A stretch of 64,000 nt of DNA from an uncultured bacterium (GTDB lineage Bacteria > Cyanobacteriota > Vampirovibrionia > Gastranaerophilales > Gastranaerophilaceae). A model generated the notes under the pieces. That model was given only the letters and a program-made list of their open reading frames with translations, was not told the origin of the DNA and did no database searches. Where the stretch lies: contig CAJMPQ010000002.1 in assembly GCA_905215335.1 (NCBI GenBank), forward strand, positions 196,321-260,320, given 5' to 3'. Made by a program: the position numbers and the translations under genes. How positions within the stretch are numbered: the first letter of the stretch is position 1; the number at the start of each line of letters is the position of its first letter. Of this stretch, positions 26,311 through 35,866 are shown one piece after another.

Positions 26311-26718
26311 TTATTTTGATGTAACAATGTTTTTGTACATATTATTATGAGGAGCATTGTTACTTAGTTTTATAATTTTTTCAAGTGCAAATTTTAGTGG
26401 GTTTATTTTTTTATCGTTTGTGAACTCTGTAGTTTTAATAAGTTCATAATCTGTTAAATTATATGGAACTTGTGCATTCTTTTTAGGTTTGAATGTAGAA
26501 AATCTTACAATATTTTTTCCATTAGATTTCTCAAAAATATCTAATTTTAGTCTTGTGGTTAAGAATGCTGAGTCTATATTTTTTCTTGCTTGGTTAAGTT
26601 TATCAAATTTGTTCTTTTCTACTGCATATTCAACTACATCTTTTAAGTCTTCACTATGTAGGAATTTAGCTTGAAAATTTATATTTGATTGTGGGGTATT
26701 GGTATTTAGTGTAATCAT
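26311..26718 (-). CDS. Small lineage-specific protein with N-terminal NINFQA tag
   Basis: This 135-residue protein begins with a disordered Asn/Thr-rich stretch and SNINFQAKF (Phe at residue 15). A charged, mostly helical region follows. No known domain, signal peptide or membrane span is seen. The short N-terminal motif recurs in four other, otherwise different genes of this window (54242, 56262, 56988, 63524). The gene lies 20 bases downstream of ruvB on the same strand and may be read through from it. Function is unknown. Confidence 0.7.
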   Translation of the reverse strand: MITLNTNTPQSNINFQAKFLHSEDLKDVVEYAVEKNKFDKLNQARKNIDSAFLTTRLKLDIFEKSNGKNIVRFSTFKPKKNAQVPYNLTDYELIKTTEFTNDKKINPLKFALEKIIKLSNNAPHNNMYKNIVTSK

Positions 26719-26738
26719 TATTGAATCCTTTTACCTTT

Positions 26739-27812
26739 CTAAAATAAACTTTGTTGCTGTATATCTTTTGTTTTAGTTCTATAGCCTAAGTGTCTGTATG
26801 TAGCTGGAGAAACTTTTCTACCTCGAGGGGTTCTTTGTAGAAGTCCAGCTTGTAGTAAAAATGGTTCACAAACATCTTCAATTGTTCTGACATCTTCTCC
26901 AATTGCAGCGGCTATTGTTTCAATTCCGACAGGTCCTCCGTCATATTTTTCAATAATAAGTTTTAGAAGATTTCTGTCTGTTGAGTCTAATCCATATTCG
27001 TCAATTTTTAGAATGTCTAAAGATTGATTTGCTATATCTTTTGTAATTTTTCCATCGTGTTTTACTAGGGCATAGTCGCTAACTCTTTTAATTAATCGGT
27101 TTGCAATACGAGGTGTTCCTCGAGATCTACGAGCAATAGCTAAAGCTCCTTCTTCATCGATTTCAATATTTAAAATGCCGGCAGTTCTTTTTATTACTTG
27201 AGAAAGTTCTTCATCTGTATAGAATTCAAGTCTGTGAATTATACCAAACCTATCTCTTAGAGGGCCTGAAAGTTCACCGGCTTTTGTTGTTGCTCCAATT
27301 AGTGTGAATTTTGGTAATGGAACTCTTAGTGTTTTTACAGTTTGACTTTTACCTGTTGTCATATCCAGATAAAAATCTTCCATTGCTGGATATAATATTT
27401 CTTCTGCAACCTTGTTAAGTCTATGTATTTCATCAATAAAAAGAATTTCTCCACCTTGTAGTGACATTAAAATTCCGATTATATCTCTAGGTCTTTCAAG
27501 GGCTGGAGCAGAAGTTATTTTTATATCAACACCCATTTCTTGAGCTATTACTCCAGCTAAGGTTGTTTTTCCTAAGCCAGGAGGACCATAAAATAACAAG
27601 TGGTCAAGTGGTAATTCGCGCTTTTTTGCAGCTTGAATTGTAATTTTTAGGGTATCTTTTAAGGCAGATTGTCCGATATATGTATCAAATGATTTTGGTC
27701 TGATGCAATTTTCAAAATTTTTATCACAGTCAATTACTTCCGCTTTTACTACCGGATTTTTTTTGTGAATTTCTTGTCTTGTAAAATTGTTATCGTCAGA
27801 TATAATGCTCAT
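26739..27812 (-). CDS. ruvB: Holliday junction branch-migration helicase RuvB
   Basis: AAA+ motor that drives branch migration with RuvA. Walker A GPPGLGKTT is at about residues 70-78, Walker B LFIDEIHRLN, sensor 1 LIGATTKAGELSGPLRDRFG, and the C-terminal winged helix contains GGPVGIETIAAAIGED and LGYRTK. It is full length at 357 residues. It is not next to ruvA or ruvC here. The start is 51 bases downstream of the UbiB-like gene on the same strand. Confidence 0.97.
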   Translation of the reverse strand: MSIISDDNNFTRQEIHKKNPVVKAEVIDCDKNFENCIRPKSFDTYIGQSALKDTLKITIQAAKKRELPLDHLLFYGPPGLGKTTLAGVIAQEMGVDIKITSAPALERPRDIIGILMSLQGGEILFIDEIHRLNKVAEEILYPAMEDFYLDMTTGKSQTVKTLRVPLPKFTLIGATTKAGELSGPLRDRFGIIHRLEFYTDEELSQVIKRTAGILNIEIDEEGALAIARRSRGTPRIANRLIKRVSDYALVKHDGKITKDIANQSLDILKIDEYGLDSTDRNLLKLIIEKYDGGPVGIETIAAAIGEDVRTIEDVCEPFLLQAGLLQRTPRGRKVSPATYRHLGYRTKTKDIQQQSLF

Positions 27813-27863
27813 ACTGCCCTCGATATTGTTATCATAGCATAAATTTATTATATTTAATAATTA

Positions 27864-30167
27864 TTAAATATTTTTTGCGCCTTCCGTAAATGACAGTATT
27901 GTTGAATAGAATTGTTCTTTGTTTTCGCTTATGTAGTTGAGTCTATCTTTAATTTGTTTTGATGTATAACGTTTATTATTAATTGCAGCATTAATCAGTG
28001 ATTCTTTAATTTCTTGGCTCATAATTTTTAATTGATCTTGCATTTCAGCTTGAGAAAGTTTATCTCCAGATTTTTCGTCGATGATTTTATGTATGTCAGT
28101 TAAGCAAGTCATATTTGTCCAATATGTTGTTTCTGCTTTTAGAAGATTTGTATTGTTTTGGTTTGGAATAATTCCGTTTTCGTTCATGATTTTTATTCCA
28201 ATTTCATTAACGTCTTGGAATATATTTCCGCCGATTAAACTTGTATGACCATTATAAACTCTTTCTTTTAAGCCTTTTTCAACAATTTCTTGAGCTTGTT
28301 TTTGTGTCATTCCTTCTGGTAAGTCTGCATTTCTAAGTAGGGCTTTTGCAATACCTCTAGCGTTTCCAATAAGATAATCAAGGTGATTTAGAGTATTTTC
28401 AATAGCTTCTTCCGGGGTGTATCTTAATACATTACCAGTATCGATGAATGTAAATGGTTTTTCTTTATTTGTAATGTCAATAAAGATGTTTCCAGGGTGT
28501 GGGTCTGCATGCATTACTTTCATTCCATTTTTAGGGACAGATAGTAATTGTTCAAAAAATACTTGTGAGTAATTCTTGATTAAATAGAAGATATCTTTTT
28601 TAGAAAGAGTTTTGTTTTCTTTTTGCATTTGTTCTATGAATTGATTGAATTGAATTCCTGGAGCTTTTTCCATTACATAGATGTTATCTTTGATTTCGAT
28701 TGGGGTTGCCGTGTTATAATGTTTTGCATTTTTACCTAAAATTTTTGTAGCTTCCATTTCTTGAGCTAAATCTAATTCTTTAGCCCAAGCATCGTATAAT
28801 GAATCAGCTTTTCTTGTCATGTAATTGATATTTTTTTCACTTAATGTAGTATTAGATTTTATTATGTTTATGAAGTCTGTTCTATCTTGTGCTATTTTTT
28901 CTGGAGAAATTCCTTTTTTAATCATTTTGATAACAACTTCTTTGCCAGTTGTATTATCTTTAGCTAAAAATGTTTCTGCAATTGTTCCAACACCAAGTGC
29001 TTTATCTTTGATTATTGTATATTTATCGTTGTATGTTTTTGAAATATATTCTTGAGCTTCTTCTACGGTTCTTGATTGAGGACAATCACTTTTAAATCGG
29101 GTGATGATTTCTGCAAGTTCTTTAGGGTTAAATTTGAAACCCATAAATTCCATTTCATCTTTTCCTAGCATAGAAAGAGTGTTTTCAGGAACCATTTGTA
29201 ATATTTTAGGAATTAAAATATTTTTAGTTTCCAGTGCTCTCATTTTATTTTCAATTGAAGTGTTTCCTAAAACTTCTGTAAGTAATTTAGCATCTAAAAG
29301 TGGAGTTGTCATTTGTAACAATTCCATAAATTCTTTCTCCATAGATGATTTTTCTATAGGAGTTAAGTTTTTAACATTTTCAAATGCTTTTGCAATAGCT
29401 TTATCAAAGTCTTGTAGTGATAAATGAAGTTTTCTTGCTTTATAAGCTGCAACTCCTACGGCAGCTCCTTTTAGAACTAAATTATCTTTTTGTTTATCCA
29501 GAAAATCATTTACAGATTTTTTATCATCTCTTTTTACAAATAAATATCTTTGTAATGAGTTTTCAGCCATTACAAGAGGAATACCAAGCATTGCACCTTT
29601 TAGAATTGATACTGGTGCCATTGCTCCATCAAGAGCTCCTGTTAAAGTGTCTTTCCAGAATGTTTTATTATCTCGTTTTTCTCTTCTTTTTAAATATATT
29701 CTGTCAAAAAATCTTAATACAGGTTTTAGTGTCATTCCAGAAATAACAGCTAAACCTATACCTATAGGTTTAGAAAATTTTCCAACTTTTGTTGATACAT
29801 CTTTTCCTAAAAATGGAGATACAAATTTGGCTAGTTTTTGGCTGCCTGAAAATATTCCAAATCCAGCTAATCCTGTAAGTGTATCTAATACTAATTCTGA
29901 AGCATCTCTTTGTCCATATTTATAATCTTTTATTGCTTTATCAACAGTGTTAAAATCAATTTTTCCGTTTTCAAAATCTTTAATTTGGTTGGTGATTTTT
30001 TTATGATTTCTACCTAAGCCTGTAATAGATTTAGTTTTATCAATTGCTTTGCCAATATATCCTTGGCGTCTATATACTTGTTTACTTTGTTCGTTTAGAC
30101 GCTTTGTTAATTCGGATGTAATAAGATTTGAGTTGATATTTTGTTGGGGTGTTATTGAATTGTTCAT
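27864..30167 (-). CDS. ABC1/UbiB-type atypical kinase with long N-terminal region
   Basis: The C-terminal half (about residues 390-600) has the atypical-kinase core of the AarF/UbiB/ADCK family. It shows a nucleotide loop GVGTIAETFLA (392-402), the ATP-binding lysine in VVIKMIKK, the catalytic loop HADPHPGNIFI (553-563) and the metal-binding Asp in FIDTGN (576). The first 390 residues do not show the family's KxGQ motif. Instead they hold hydrophobic stretches (IGIGLAVISGMTL, GAMLGIPLVM) and helices. Classical members support quinone synthesis or lipid homeostasis. At 767 residues it is much larger than UbiB (about 550), so its substrate may differ. It is divergent from the zinc-ribbon protein gene. 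Confidence 0.8.
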   Translation of the reverse strand: MNNSITPQQNINSNLITSELTKRLNEQSKQVYRRQGYIGKAIDKTKSITGLGRNHKKITNQIKDFENGKIDFNTVDKAIKDYKYGQRDASELVLDTLTGLAGFGIFSGSQKLAKFVSPFLGKDVSTKVGKFSKPIGIGLAVISGMTLKPVLRFFDRIYLKRREKRDNKTFWKDTLTGALDGAMAPVSILKGAMLGIPLVMAENSLQRYLFVKRDDKKSVNDFLDKQKDNLVLKGAAVGVAAYKARKLHLSLQDFDKAIAKAFENVKNLTPIEKSSMEKEFMELLQMTTPLLDAKLLTEVLGNTSIENKMRALETKNILIPKILQMVPENTLSMLGKDEMEFMGFKFNPKELAEIITRFKSDCPQSRTVEEAQEYISKTYNDKYTIIKDKALGVGTIAETFLAKDNTTGKEVVIKMIKKGISPEKIAQDRTDFINIIKSNTTLSEKNINYMTRKADSLYDAWAKELDLAQEMEATKILGKNAKHYNTATPIEIKDNIYVMEKAPGIQFNQFIEQMQKENKTLSKKDIFYLIKNYSQVFFEQLLSVPKNGMKVMHADPHPGNIFIDITNKEKPFTFIDTGNVLRYTPEEAIENTLNHLDYLIGNARGIAKALLRNADLPEGMTQKQAQEIVEKGLKERVYNGHTSLIGGNIFQDVNEIGIKIMNENGIIPNQNNTNLLKAETTYWTNMTCLTDIHKIIDEKSGDKLSQAEMQDQLKIMSQEIKESLINAAINNKRYTSKQIKDRLNYISENKEQFYSTILSFTEGAKNI

Positions 30168-30298
30168 GTTTACTAAATTCCTATGTTTCTAAATTTTTAA
30201 TGTCCCTAAATATTTAATATTGCTAGATTTTAGGTGTAAAATTACAAATTTTAACATTTAATATCCTCTGTTTGAATTAGTTTAAAAAGGGTGTAGTA

Positions 30299-30313
30299 TG
30301 TTATAATTTCATT
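30299..30313 (+). promoter_or_regulatory. Extended -10 promoter for a leaderless transcript
   Basis: TGT-TATAAT (hexamer 30302-30307) is followed by TTCATT and then the ATG at 30314. With a -10 element ending 6 bases before the ATG, the mRNA would begin at the start codon. No Shine-Dalgarno sequence is present. The TTCATTATG context is identical to that at 9555-9563. Confidence 0.6.
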
Positions 30314-33300
30314 ATGGAATGTCCAAAGTGCGGAGCTGAAATTGATAAAAATGCGATGGTGTGCCCGAATTGTAAAAAGGTGCTCAAAATCATCTGCCCA
30401 GTTTGTCGTGCTGTTAATACAAAAAATACTTGCCGTAAGTGTGGTGAAATATTAGTAACTAAATGTGCTAAGTGTGGTAAAATTAATCTTACTAAAAATC
30501 CTAAGTGTGTAAAATGCGGTTATCCGACAGAAATTAGTGCAGTTCAAGGAGAAGCTAATACTGAAACTTTTGCTGTTTTAAAAATAGAATTCCCAAATAG
30601 TGATGTTGTTAAAGCTAAGTTGGGTTCAAATCAGTTATTTACAAAGTTCCGTGCAAATTTGGATAATTTAATAGCAAGTTATCTTTCATCTTTAGATGTG
30701 CGTCGTCAAATTGTCAAAGGTGGAATTTATATTATACGTTTTAATAAAGTGTATACTTTATCAGCTTCTGCAAATTCAGCCATTATGGCAACTATAGAAA
30801 TTTTAAATTTAATTACTAAATTAAATGTGAAATTGTTAAAACGTAAAGATGTAGCATTAAAATGTAATTTTACTATTATGAAGCGCGATGCGGATAAAGA
30901 TCCTTATGATATTGATACTGGTTTTCAAGCCAATATGGTTTACCAAAGTCAAAATAAGGATTTGAGAGCATTAGATGCATTTCAGGTTATTACAGACGAA
31001 GATTTTTATGAGTATTATCATGAACGCTATAAATTAGAAACTTTAAATTCAGCTATGGTTAACGGTAAAATGAAACAGTTTTACGAAATTAACTTAAAAG
31101 AATTTGTAAAGATTAATGAATTCTTGCAAAGTGAGGCTGAGCATTCTGAACAGATAAACGAGGATAGTGAAGTTCCGCATTTTGTACAAACAATGATTCA
31201 AGATCAAGAACAGATTACAAGAGCGACTTTAGATGAAGAAAATCTGATTGTTGACGATGGTTTGTATGATATTGATATGATTAATTTTGAAGAAATTAAT
31301 TGTGCGTTTTATACAACAGAAAATGTTAAAGTTTTAGATAATGTCGTGGAAGTATTGCAAGAAGTTCCAAAAGGTATATTGGCAATCCGTGCATCTAATA
31401 TGTATCAGCCGTATACATTGAAGTTGCTTTCAGCAGTTGATGAACTTGGAGTTTATAACAGTGTAATTCCGATTACTTGCCATGATGATATGAAGTATTC
31501 TCCATATTCATTTTTTAGAGATTTAGTTTCTTCAATATTTGATTATACTGTATCTCAAAAATTATTTGATTCTAATGATTTTTCTATGTTTAATAATGTA
31601 GATTCTTCTGGGTTAATTAAGGATTTGGTTACATTAACACAGAGGGATATGCAAAATATTGATGATACTCGTGATAATTATTTCCAAGTATTTTTATCAT
31701 TATTACAAGCAATTCCTGATACGTTAATTTATATTGAAAATTTTGAAAAAATTGATGCAAGTTCGATGTATGTCTTGGAACAATTGTTTGAGCATTTTGA
31801 AGAATTGAACGTAAGTTATATGATTTCTTATGATAAGGATTTTTCATTGCATAAGCAAGCACATTTCTTGTTATCAAGACCTTATTATACAGAAATAACA
31901 CTTCAACCGACTCCATTTAGAGATATTATTGAAGCTGATAAAGATTTTTATAAAAATATTATGACAGATTTTTACTTCCAAAGAATTGCAAAATATGCTT
32001 GTGGAAGTACTTTATTCTTAGATTATGCTATTCAATATCTTTTAGAATCCGGTATATATGCTTATACAGAGTATTCTATTCAAATGGTTAATCCAAAAAC
32101 TGTCATAATTCCTTCAAGTCTTAGTAAGTTGATGAAGCGTAGATTAAATTTATTAAAAGATGATAGACGCGCTATAAAATTTTTAACAATGGCAGTTCTT
32201 TTGGGTACAAGGATTGATAATAAAACTTTAAATAGTTTCGGTTTTGCTAACTGGAAAGCTATTGCTGATAAGTTAGCGGGTATGGGTTATTTATATTTTT
32301 ATAATGAATGTATGTACTTCCCAAATTATAACTTGTTAAGAGAAAATATTTTAGAAGTTATAAGATCGGATGATTTGAAGGAAGTTGCAAAAGATTTATT
32401 TGAAATTGCTTTTGTTGAAAATATGCCAAGTCCTGTTAAAGCATTTTTATATGAAATTTTAGGCAATAGTGAGCAAGTTATTTTCGAATGGGAAAGTTTG
32501 GCAAATATAAATCTTTCAATGGGTGATTTCTCTTCATATTTAAATTGTTCAGGTGAAATTTTAAAATGTTTAGATAAATATGCTGCAAATTGGTCTGCAG
32601 AGGATTTATCTAAATATAAATTATCTCTTTATGAAAATATTTCAAATAATATGTTTGAATATGATCCTGAAAAAACTAGAGAAATTGCAGAAGAAACGTT
32701 ATTAAGTTTGCAAAAATCATCTGATCCATCTAATTTTGTTGCATTATGTACAAAGATGATTCAAGGTTCTATTTCTCACGGGGATTATTTGTATGCTTTA
32801 GGATTGACTCATAAAGTTTTATCTGCGATGGATAAAGTTTCAATTGATCCGGCTGCTCCAAATTTTGATTTAAATTTCCTTTTAATGTCAATGATACATG
32901 TGAAAATTCTGTTTAATATTGGAGCTTATGAAGATTGTTTAGATATTGGCTATAACGTATTAAATGTTTTAGATTCGCAAAAAATTGATAGTATAAGATT
33001 TACAATAATTTCAAAGCCTGAGTTCAAGGCATTGCTGACAGAATGTATTGCTTGTATAGCCATTGTAGATGTAGTTACGATGAAGGAAGATGTCAGTGAA
33101 TTTTTAGATATTTCTAACAAATTATTTAATTTTGTACCTAAAGAATTTTCTATATTTATACAATTACAAAGTTTAATAAAAGGTCAAAAAGTCGCAGTAA
33201 ATCCTAATATGGCAGGTAATAATATATTTACAAATATTATTTATCATATAATGAATGCGTTTGTGAATTTTAAAAATAATCCTGAAGGGTTTGCTCAAGC

Positions 33301-33913
33301 TGTGTATAAAGCAAAATTAATTGCAAAAGAATCTTACATGTTTAAATTTGAATTGTTTGCAGATATGTTAATTGCATATTCTTATCTTCAATTGAATTCA
33401 TTTAAGAAAGCTTCTGCAATTTTATATCAAGTAATTAAAACAGCCAAGGATAAAGGTATGAATTCAATCATGCATATAGCTTGGTATATTATGAGTATGG
33501 TTAATATTCGAGAAGGTAAATTTGATATTGCTTATGGTATTTTAAATAATTCGAATATCCAAATGGAAAAATCAGGTGGTATTAGTGAATATTTAGTAAT
33601 GCTTAATAAAGTAAATATGTACAAAGTTCTTATGTGTACAGGAGCTAATGATAAAGCGCAAATTTGTATGAATCAAGCTTCATATATTGTTCAAAAATAT
33701 GGTTTGAATTTTAATTTGAATATTGACATCAAGAAACTTATGATGGAAAATCAAAGTAACAATACAGCATCAGTAGTTCCACAAAATAATAATGTAGTAG
33801 AACCACAGATGCCAGTACAACAAAGTGTATCAGAACAGGAAAATAGTCAACAAAATTCAGGATTTGATGAAAGTGATGGCGATGTGATAAATCCTGAAGA
33901 CTTTTTCTCATAA
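30314..33913 (+). CDS. Large zinc-ribbon protein with degenerate cyclase-, ATPase- and TPR-like regions
   Basis: A 1199-residue protein. Residues 3-75 hold three zinc ribbons in CxxC pairs (CPKC, CPNC; CPVC, CRKC; CAKC, CVKC). Residues about 88-265 follow the order of strands and helices of a class III nucleotide cyclase (FAVLKIEFPN, GGIYIIRFNKVYTL, DTGFQANMVYQS). I do not see the catalytic Asp pair. Residues about 340-650 look like the ATPase domain that usually follows such cyclases, but ILAIRASNMYQPYTL stands where Walker A should be. The rest is helical TPR-like repeats, then a Gln/Asn-rich tail. The cyclase-ATPase-TPR reading is an inference from pattern. glgA follows after 33 bases. Confidence 0.75.
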   Translation: MECPKCGAEIDKNAMVCPNCKKVLKIICPVCRAVNTKNTCRKCGEILVTKCAKCGKINLTKNPKCVKCGYPTEISAVQGEANTETFAVLKIEFPNSDVVKAKLGSNQLFTKFRANLDNLIASYLSSLDVRRQIVKGGIYIIRFNKVYTLSASANSAIMATIEILNLITKLNVKLLKRKDVALKCNFTIMKRDADKDPYDIDTGFQANMVYQSQNKDLRALDAFQVITDEDFYEYYHERYKLETLNSAMVNGKMKQFYEINLKEFVKINEFLQSEAEHSEQINEDSEVPHFVQTMIQDQEQITRATLDEENLIVDDGLYDIDMINFEEINCAFYTTENVKVLDNVVEVLQEVPKGILAIRASNMYQPYTLKLLSAVDELGVYNSVIPITCHDDMKYSPYSFFRDLVSSIFDYTVSQKLFDSNDFSMFNNVDSSGLIKDLVTLTQRDMQNIDDTRDNYFQVFLSLLQAIPDTLIYIENFEKIDASSMYVLEQLFEHFEELNVSYMISYDKDFSLHKQAHFLLSRPYYTEITLQPTPFRDIIEADKDFYKNIMTDFYFQRIAKYACGSTLFLDYAIQYLLESGIYAYTEYSIQMVNPKTVIIPSSLSKLMKRRLNLLKDDRRAIKFLTMAVLLGTRIDNKTLNSFGFANWKAIADKLAGMGYLYFYNECMYFPNYNLLRENILEVIRSDDLKEVAKDLFEIAFVENMPSPVKAFLYEILGNSEQVIFEWESLANINLSMGDFSSYLNCSGEILKCLDKYAANWSAEDLSKYKLSLYENISNNMFEYDPEKTREIAEETLLSLQKSSDPSNFVALCTKMIQGSISHGDYLYALGLTHKVLSAMDKVSIDPAAPNFDLNFLLMSMIHVKILFNIGAYEDCLDIGYNVLNVLDSQKIDSIRFTIISKPEFKALLTECIACIAIVDVVTMKEDVSEFLDISNKLFNFVPKEFSIFIQLQSLIKGQKVAVNPNMAGNNIFTNIIYHIMNAFVNFKNNPEGFAQAVYKAKLIAKESYMFKFELFADMLIAYSYLQLNSFKKASAILYQVIKTAKDKGMNSIMHIAWYIMSMVNIREGKFDIAYGILNNSNIQMEKSGGISEYLVMLNKVNMYKVLMCTGANDKAQICMNQASYIVQKYGLNFNLNIDIKKLMMENQSNNTASVVPQNNNVVEPQMPVQQSVSEQENSQQNSGFDESDGDVINPEDFFS

Positions 33914-33946
33914 ATCCGTTTAATAAGTTTCAGAAAGAGAGGAAAA

Positions 33947-35395
33947 ATGAAGATTTTATTTGCGTCTGCTGAAGTAGCTCCATTTTCAAAAGCAGGTGGG
34001 TTAGCTGATGTTATTGGTAGTTTACCTAAGGAAATAGAAAAGGATGCTGAAATTGCAATTTTTACTCCTTTGCATGGATGTATAGATAAAGAAAAATATG
34101 GCATAAAAGAACTTGAAAATTCTGAAATGTGGTTAACTTTTGGAAATCAACCGCATAAGTTTAATCTTTATATGACAAAACTTCCTGGCACAGATATAAA
34201 TGTTTTCTTTGTGAAAAATGACTGGTATTTTTCTTGTTTTAAAGAAGTTTATCCAAAATATTTAGATCCTCGTTATGAGCACGAAAGATATATTTCTTTT
34301 TCATTGGCTGTTATGGAATATGCTAAGGCTCTAAATTTTAGAGCTGATGTTATTCATGCAAATGATTGGCATACAGCTATGATTCCTATGTATTTGCATT
34401 CAAATTATAAATTTGATGATTTTTGGAAAGATACTAAATGTGTTTTTGAAATTCATAATTTAGCATATCAAGGTATTTGGTTTGAAGATGTAATTGATTT
34501 TGCAAATATGAGAAAAGATATTGTATACAATGAATGGGGTTGTGAACATTACGGTATGGTTAACTGGATGAAAGGTGCAATACAATATTCTGATAGAGTA
34601 GTTGCAGTTTCCCCAACATATTCAAGAGAAATTTTAGGTTCTGAATATGGCGAAAATATGGACTATACATTAAGAGGTATTCAATATAAGTTGAGAGGTA
34701 TTCTGAACGGTATTGATTATACTGTTTTTAATCCTAAAAAAGATAAAGCATTGGTTAAAAATTATGATGTGAAATCTTTAGATAAAAAAGAGGAAAATAA
34801 AAAAGCGGTTTGTAAGTATTTCGGTCTTGAATATAATCCGGAAAGACCATTAATTGCATTGATTTCTCGTCTTGTTGGTCAAAAAGGAATTGATTTAATA
34901 AGAGATATGCAATATGAATTACAAAATCTTAATGCCGATTTTGTATTTATAGGTAGTGGTGATAAAAATTACGAAAACTTATTTATTTGGTTGTCAAATA
35001 ATACCAAAAATATTAGAGCTTATGTCGGTTATGATGCAAAACTTGCTAACCTTGTTTATGCAGGAAGTGATTTCTTCTTAATGCCATCAAAATTTGAACC
35101 TTGTGGGTTGAGCCAATTGATTGCTATGAGATATGGCTCATTACCAATCGTTAGGGCAACTGGTGGTTTGGAAGATACTGTTACCGGTTATCCTTTAGAT
35201 AATTCAAACGGTTTTAAGTTCTGGGCATATAATGGCTGGGATATGCTTAATGCTATTAAATGTGCGTTGTATGTTTATAGTGATAAATACGTATTTAATG
35301 CAATGAGAAAATCTGCAATGGAAGCTGATTTTTCGTGGAAGCGTAGTGCAGTTCAGTATATGGATATGTATAGAGAAATTACAGGTAAGAATTAG
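33947..35395 (+). CDS. glgA: Glycogen synthase (ADP-glucose type, GT5)
   Basis: Transfers glucose from a nucleotide sugar to growing alpha-1,4-glucan. The N-terminal KAGGLADVIGSLPKE (Lys15) binds the nucleotide sugar. Further motifs are VIHANDWHTAMIP, FEIHNLAYQG, LNGIDYTVFNP, ISRLVGQKGIDL and the acceptor-side SKFEPCGLSQLIAMRYG. It is full length at 482 residues, with an AGAGAGGAAAA ribosome site. It probably works with the GH57 branching-type enzyme at 51894 in storage glucan synthesis. Confidence 0.97.
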   Translation: MKILFASAEVAPFSKAGGLADVIGSLPKEIEKDAEIAIFTPLHGCIDKEKYGIKELENSEMWLTFGNQPHKFNLYMTKLPGTDINVFFVKNDWYFSCFKEVYPKYLDPRYEHERYISFSLAVMEYAKALNFRADVIHANDWHTAMIPMYLHSNYKFDDFWKDTKCVFEIHNLAYQGIWFEDVIDFANMRKDIVYNEWGCEHYGMVNWMKGAIQYSDRVVAVSPTYSREILGSEYGENMDYTLRGIQYKLRGILNGIDYTVFNPKKDKALVKNYDVKSLDKKEENKKAVCKYFGLEYNPERPLIALISRLVGQKGIDLIRDMQYELQNLNADFVFIGSGDKNYENLFIWLSNNTKNIRAYVGYDAKLANLVYAGSDFFLMPSKFEPCGLSQLIAMRYGSLPIVRATGGLEDTVTGYPLDNSNGFKFWAYNGWDMLNAIKCALYVYSDKYVFNAMRKSAMEADFSWKRSAVQYMDMYREITGKN

Positions 35396-35434
35396 TTTCG
35401 GTTTTGCGTTAAGACTATTGATTTATCAGTGTAG

Positions 35435-35493
35435 AGAATAGGACTTGATGTCATATTCTGGTACTTGCGAAAAAATTATTTATATTATATTAT
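35435..35493 (+). promoter_or_regulatory. Promoter with upstream inverted repeat before the rpoZ-like gene
   Basis: TTGCGA (35465-35470), a 17-base spacer and TATTAT (35488-35493) form a good sigma70-type promoter. Immediately upstream, an imperfect inverted repeat at 35435-35459 (AGAATAGGAC / GTCATATTCT) could be the glgA transcription end without a T-tract, or an operator. Confidence 0.5.
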
Positions 35494-35524
35494 AGATTTA
35501 TAATTAGAAAAGTGAGGTTATTCA

Positions 35525-35764
35525 ATGGATCAAATAATTAAAGTAGCATGGGATTTAAATGAAAATACTGATAACAGATATAAATTAGTTTATGAAATTG
35601 CTGAACTGGCTAAGAAAATTGTTGATGAAAATCAAGCAAGAAAAGCTCGTGAAGATTTTGGTTTTGATGAAACTCATGAAACTAGTTTTTCAAGAGAAAA
35701 CCCTGTTGAACACGCTTTGATGGTTAAAGCATCAGAAGCTGATGATAACAGATTGGTTGGATAA
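35525..35764 (+). CDS. rpoZ: Putative RNA polymerase omega subunit
   Basis: This 79-residue protein carries the omega-like pattern: an N-terminal helix, then NRYKLVYEIAELAKKIVDENQARKA (compare the family's RY.LV...AkRAR.l). A C-terminal NPVEHALMVKASEA corresponds to the KPv.iAleEi segment. Omega is short and poorly conserved, and this call rests on those two regions and the size. It is monocistronic, with its own promoter and terminator. Confidence 0.55.
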   Translation: MDQIIKVAWDLNENTDNRYKLVYEIAELAKKIVDENQARKAREDFGFDETHETSFSRENPVEHALMVKASEADDNRLVG

Positions 35765-35776
35765 TATAAATTTTTA

Positions 35777-35814
35777 AATACACAAAAGTCTTTAGGATTT
35801 TTGTGTATTTTTTT
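35777..35814 (+). terminator. Rho-independent terminator
   Basis: AAATACACAAA pairs with TTTGTGTATTT across a 12-base loop and is followed by a T run. It is placed 13 bases after the rpoZ-like stop codon. Confidence 0.85.
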
Positions 35815-35866
35815 GCATAAAGTATAAAAATATAAAATTAAATAAGAAGATGTTAAGGGGTTAGTT

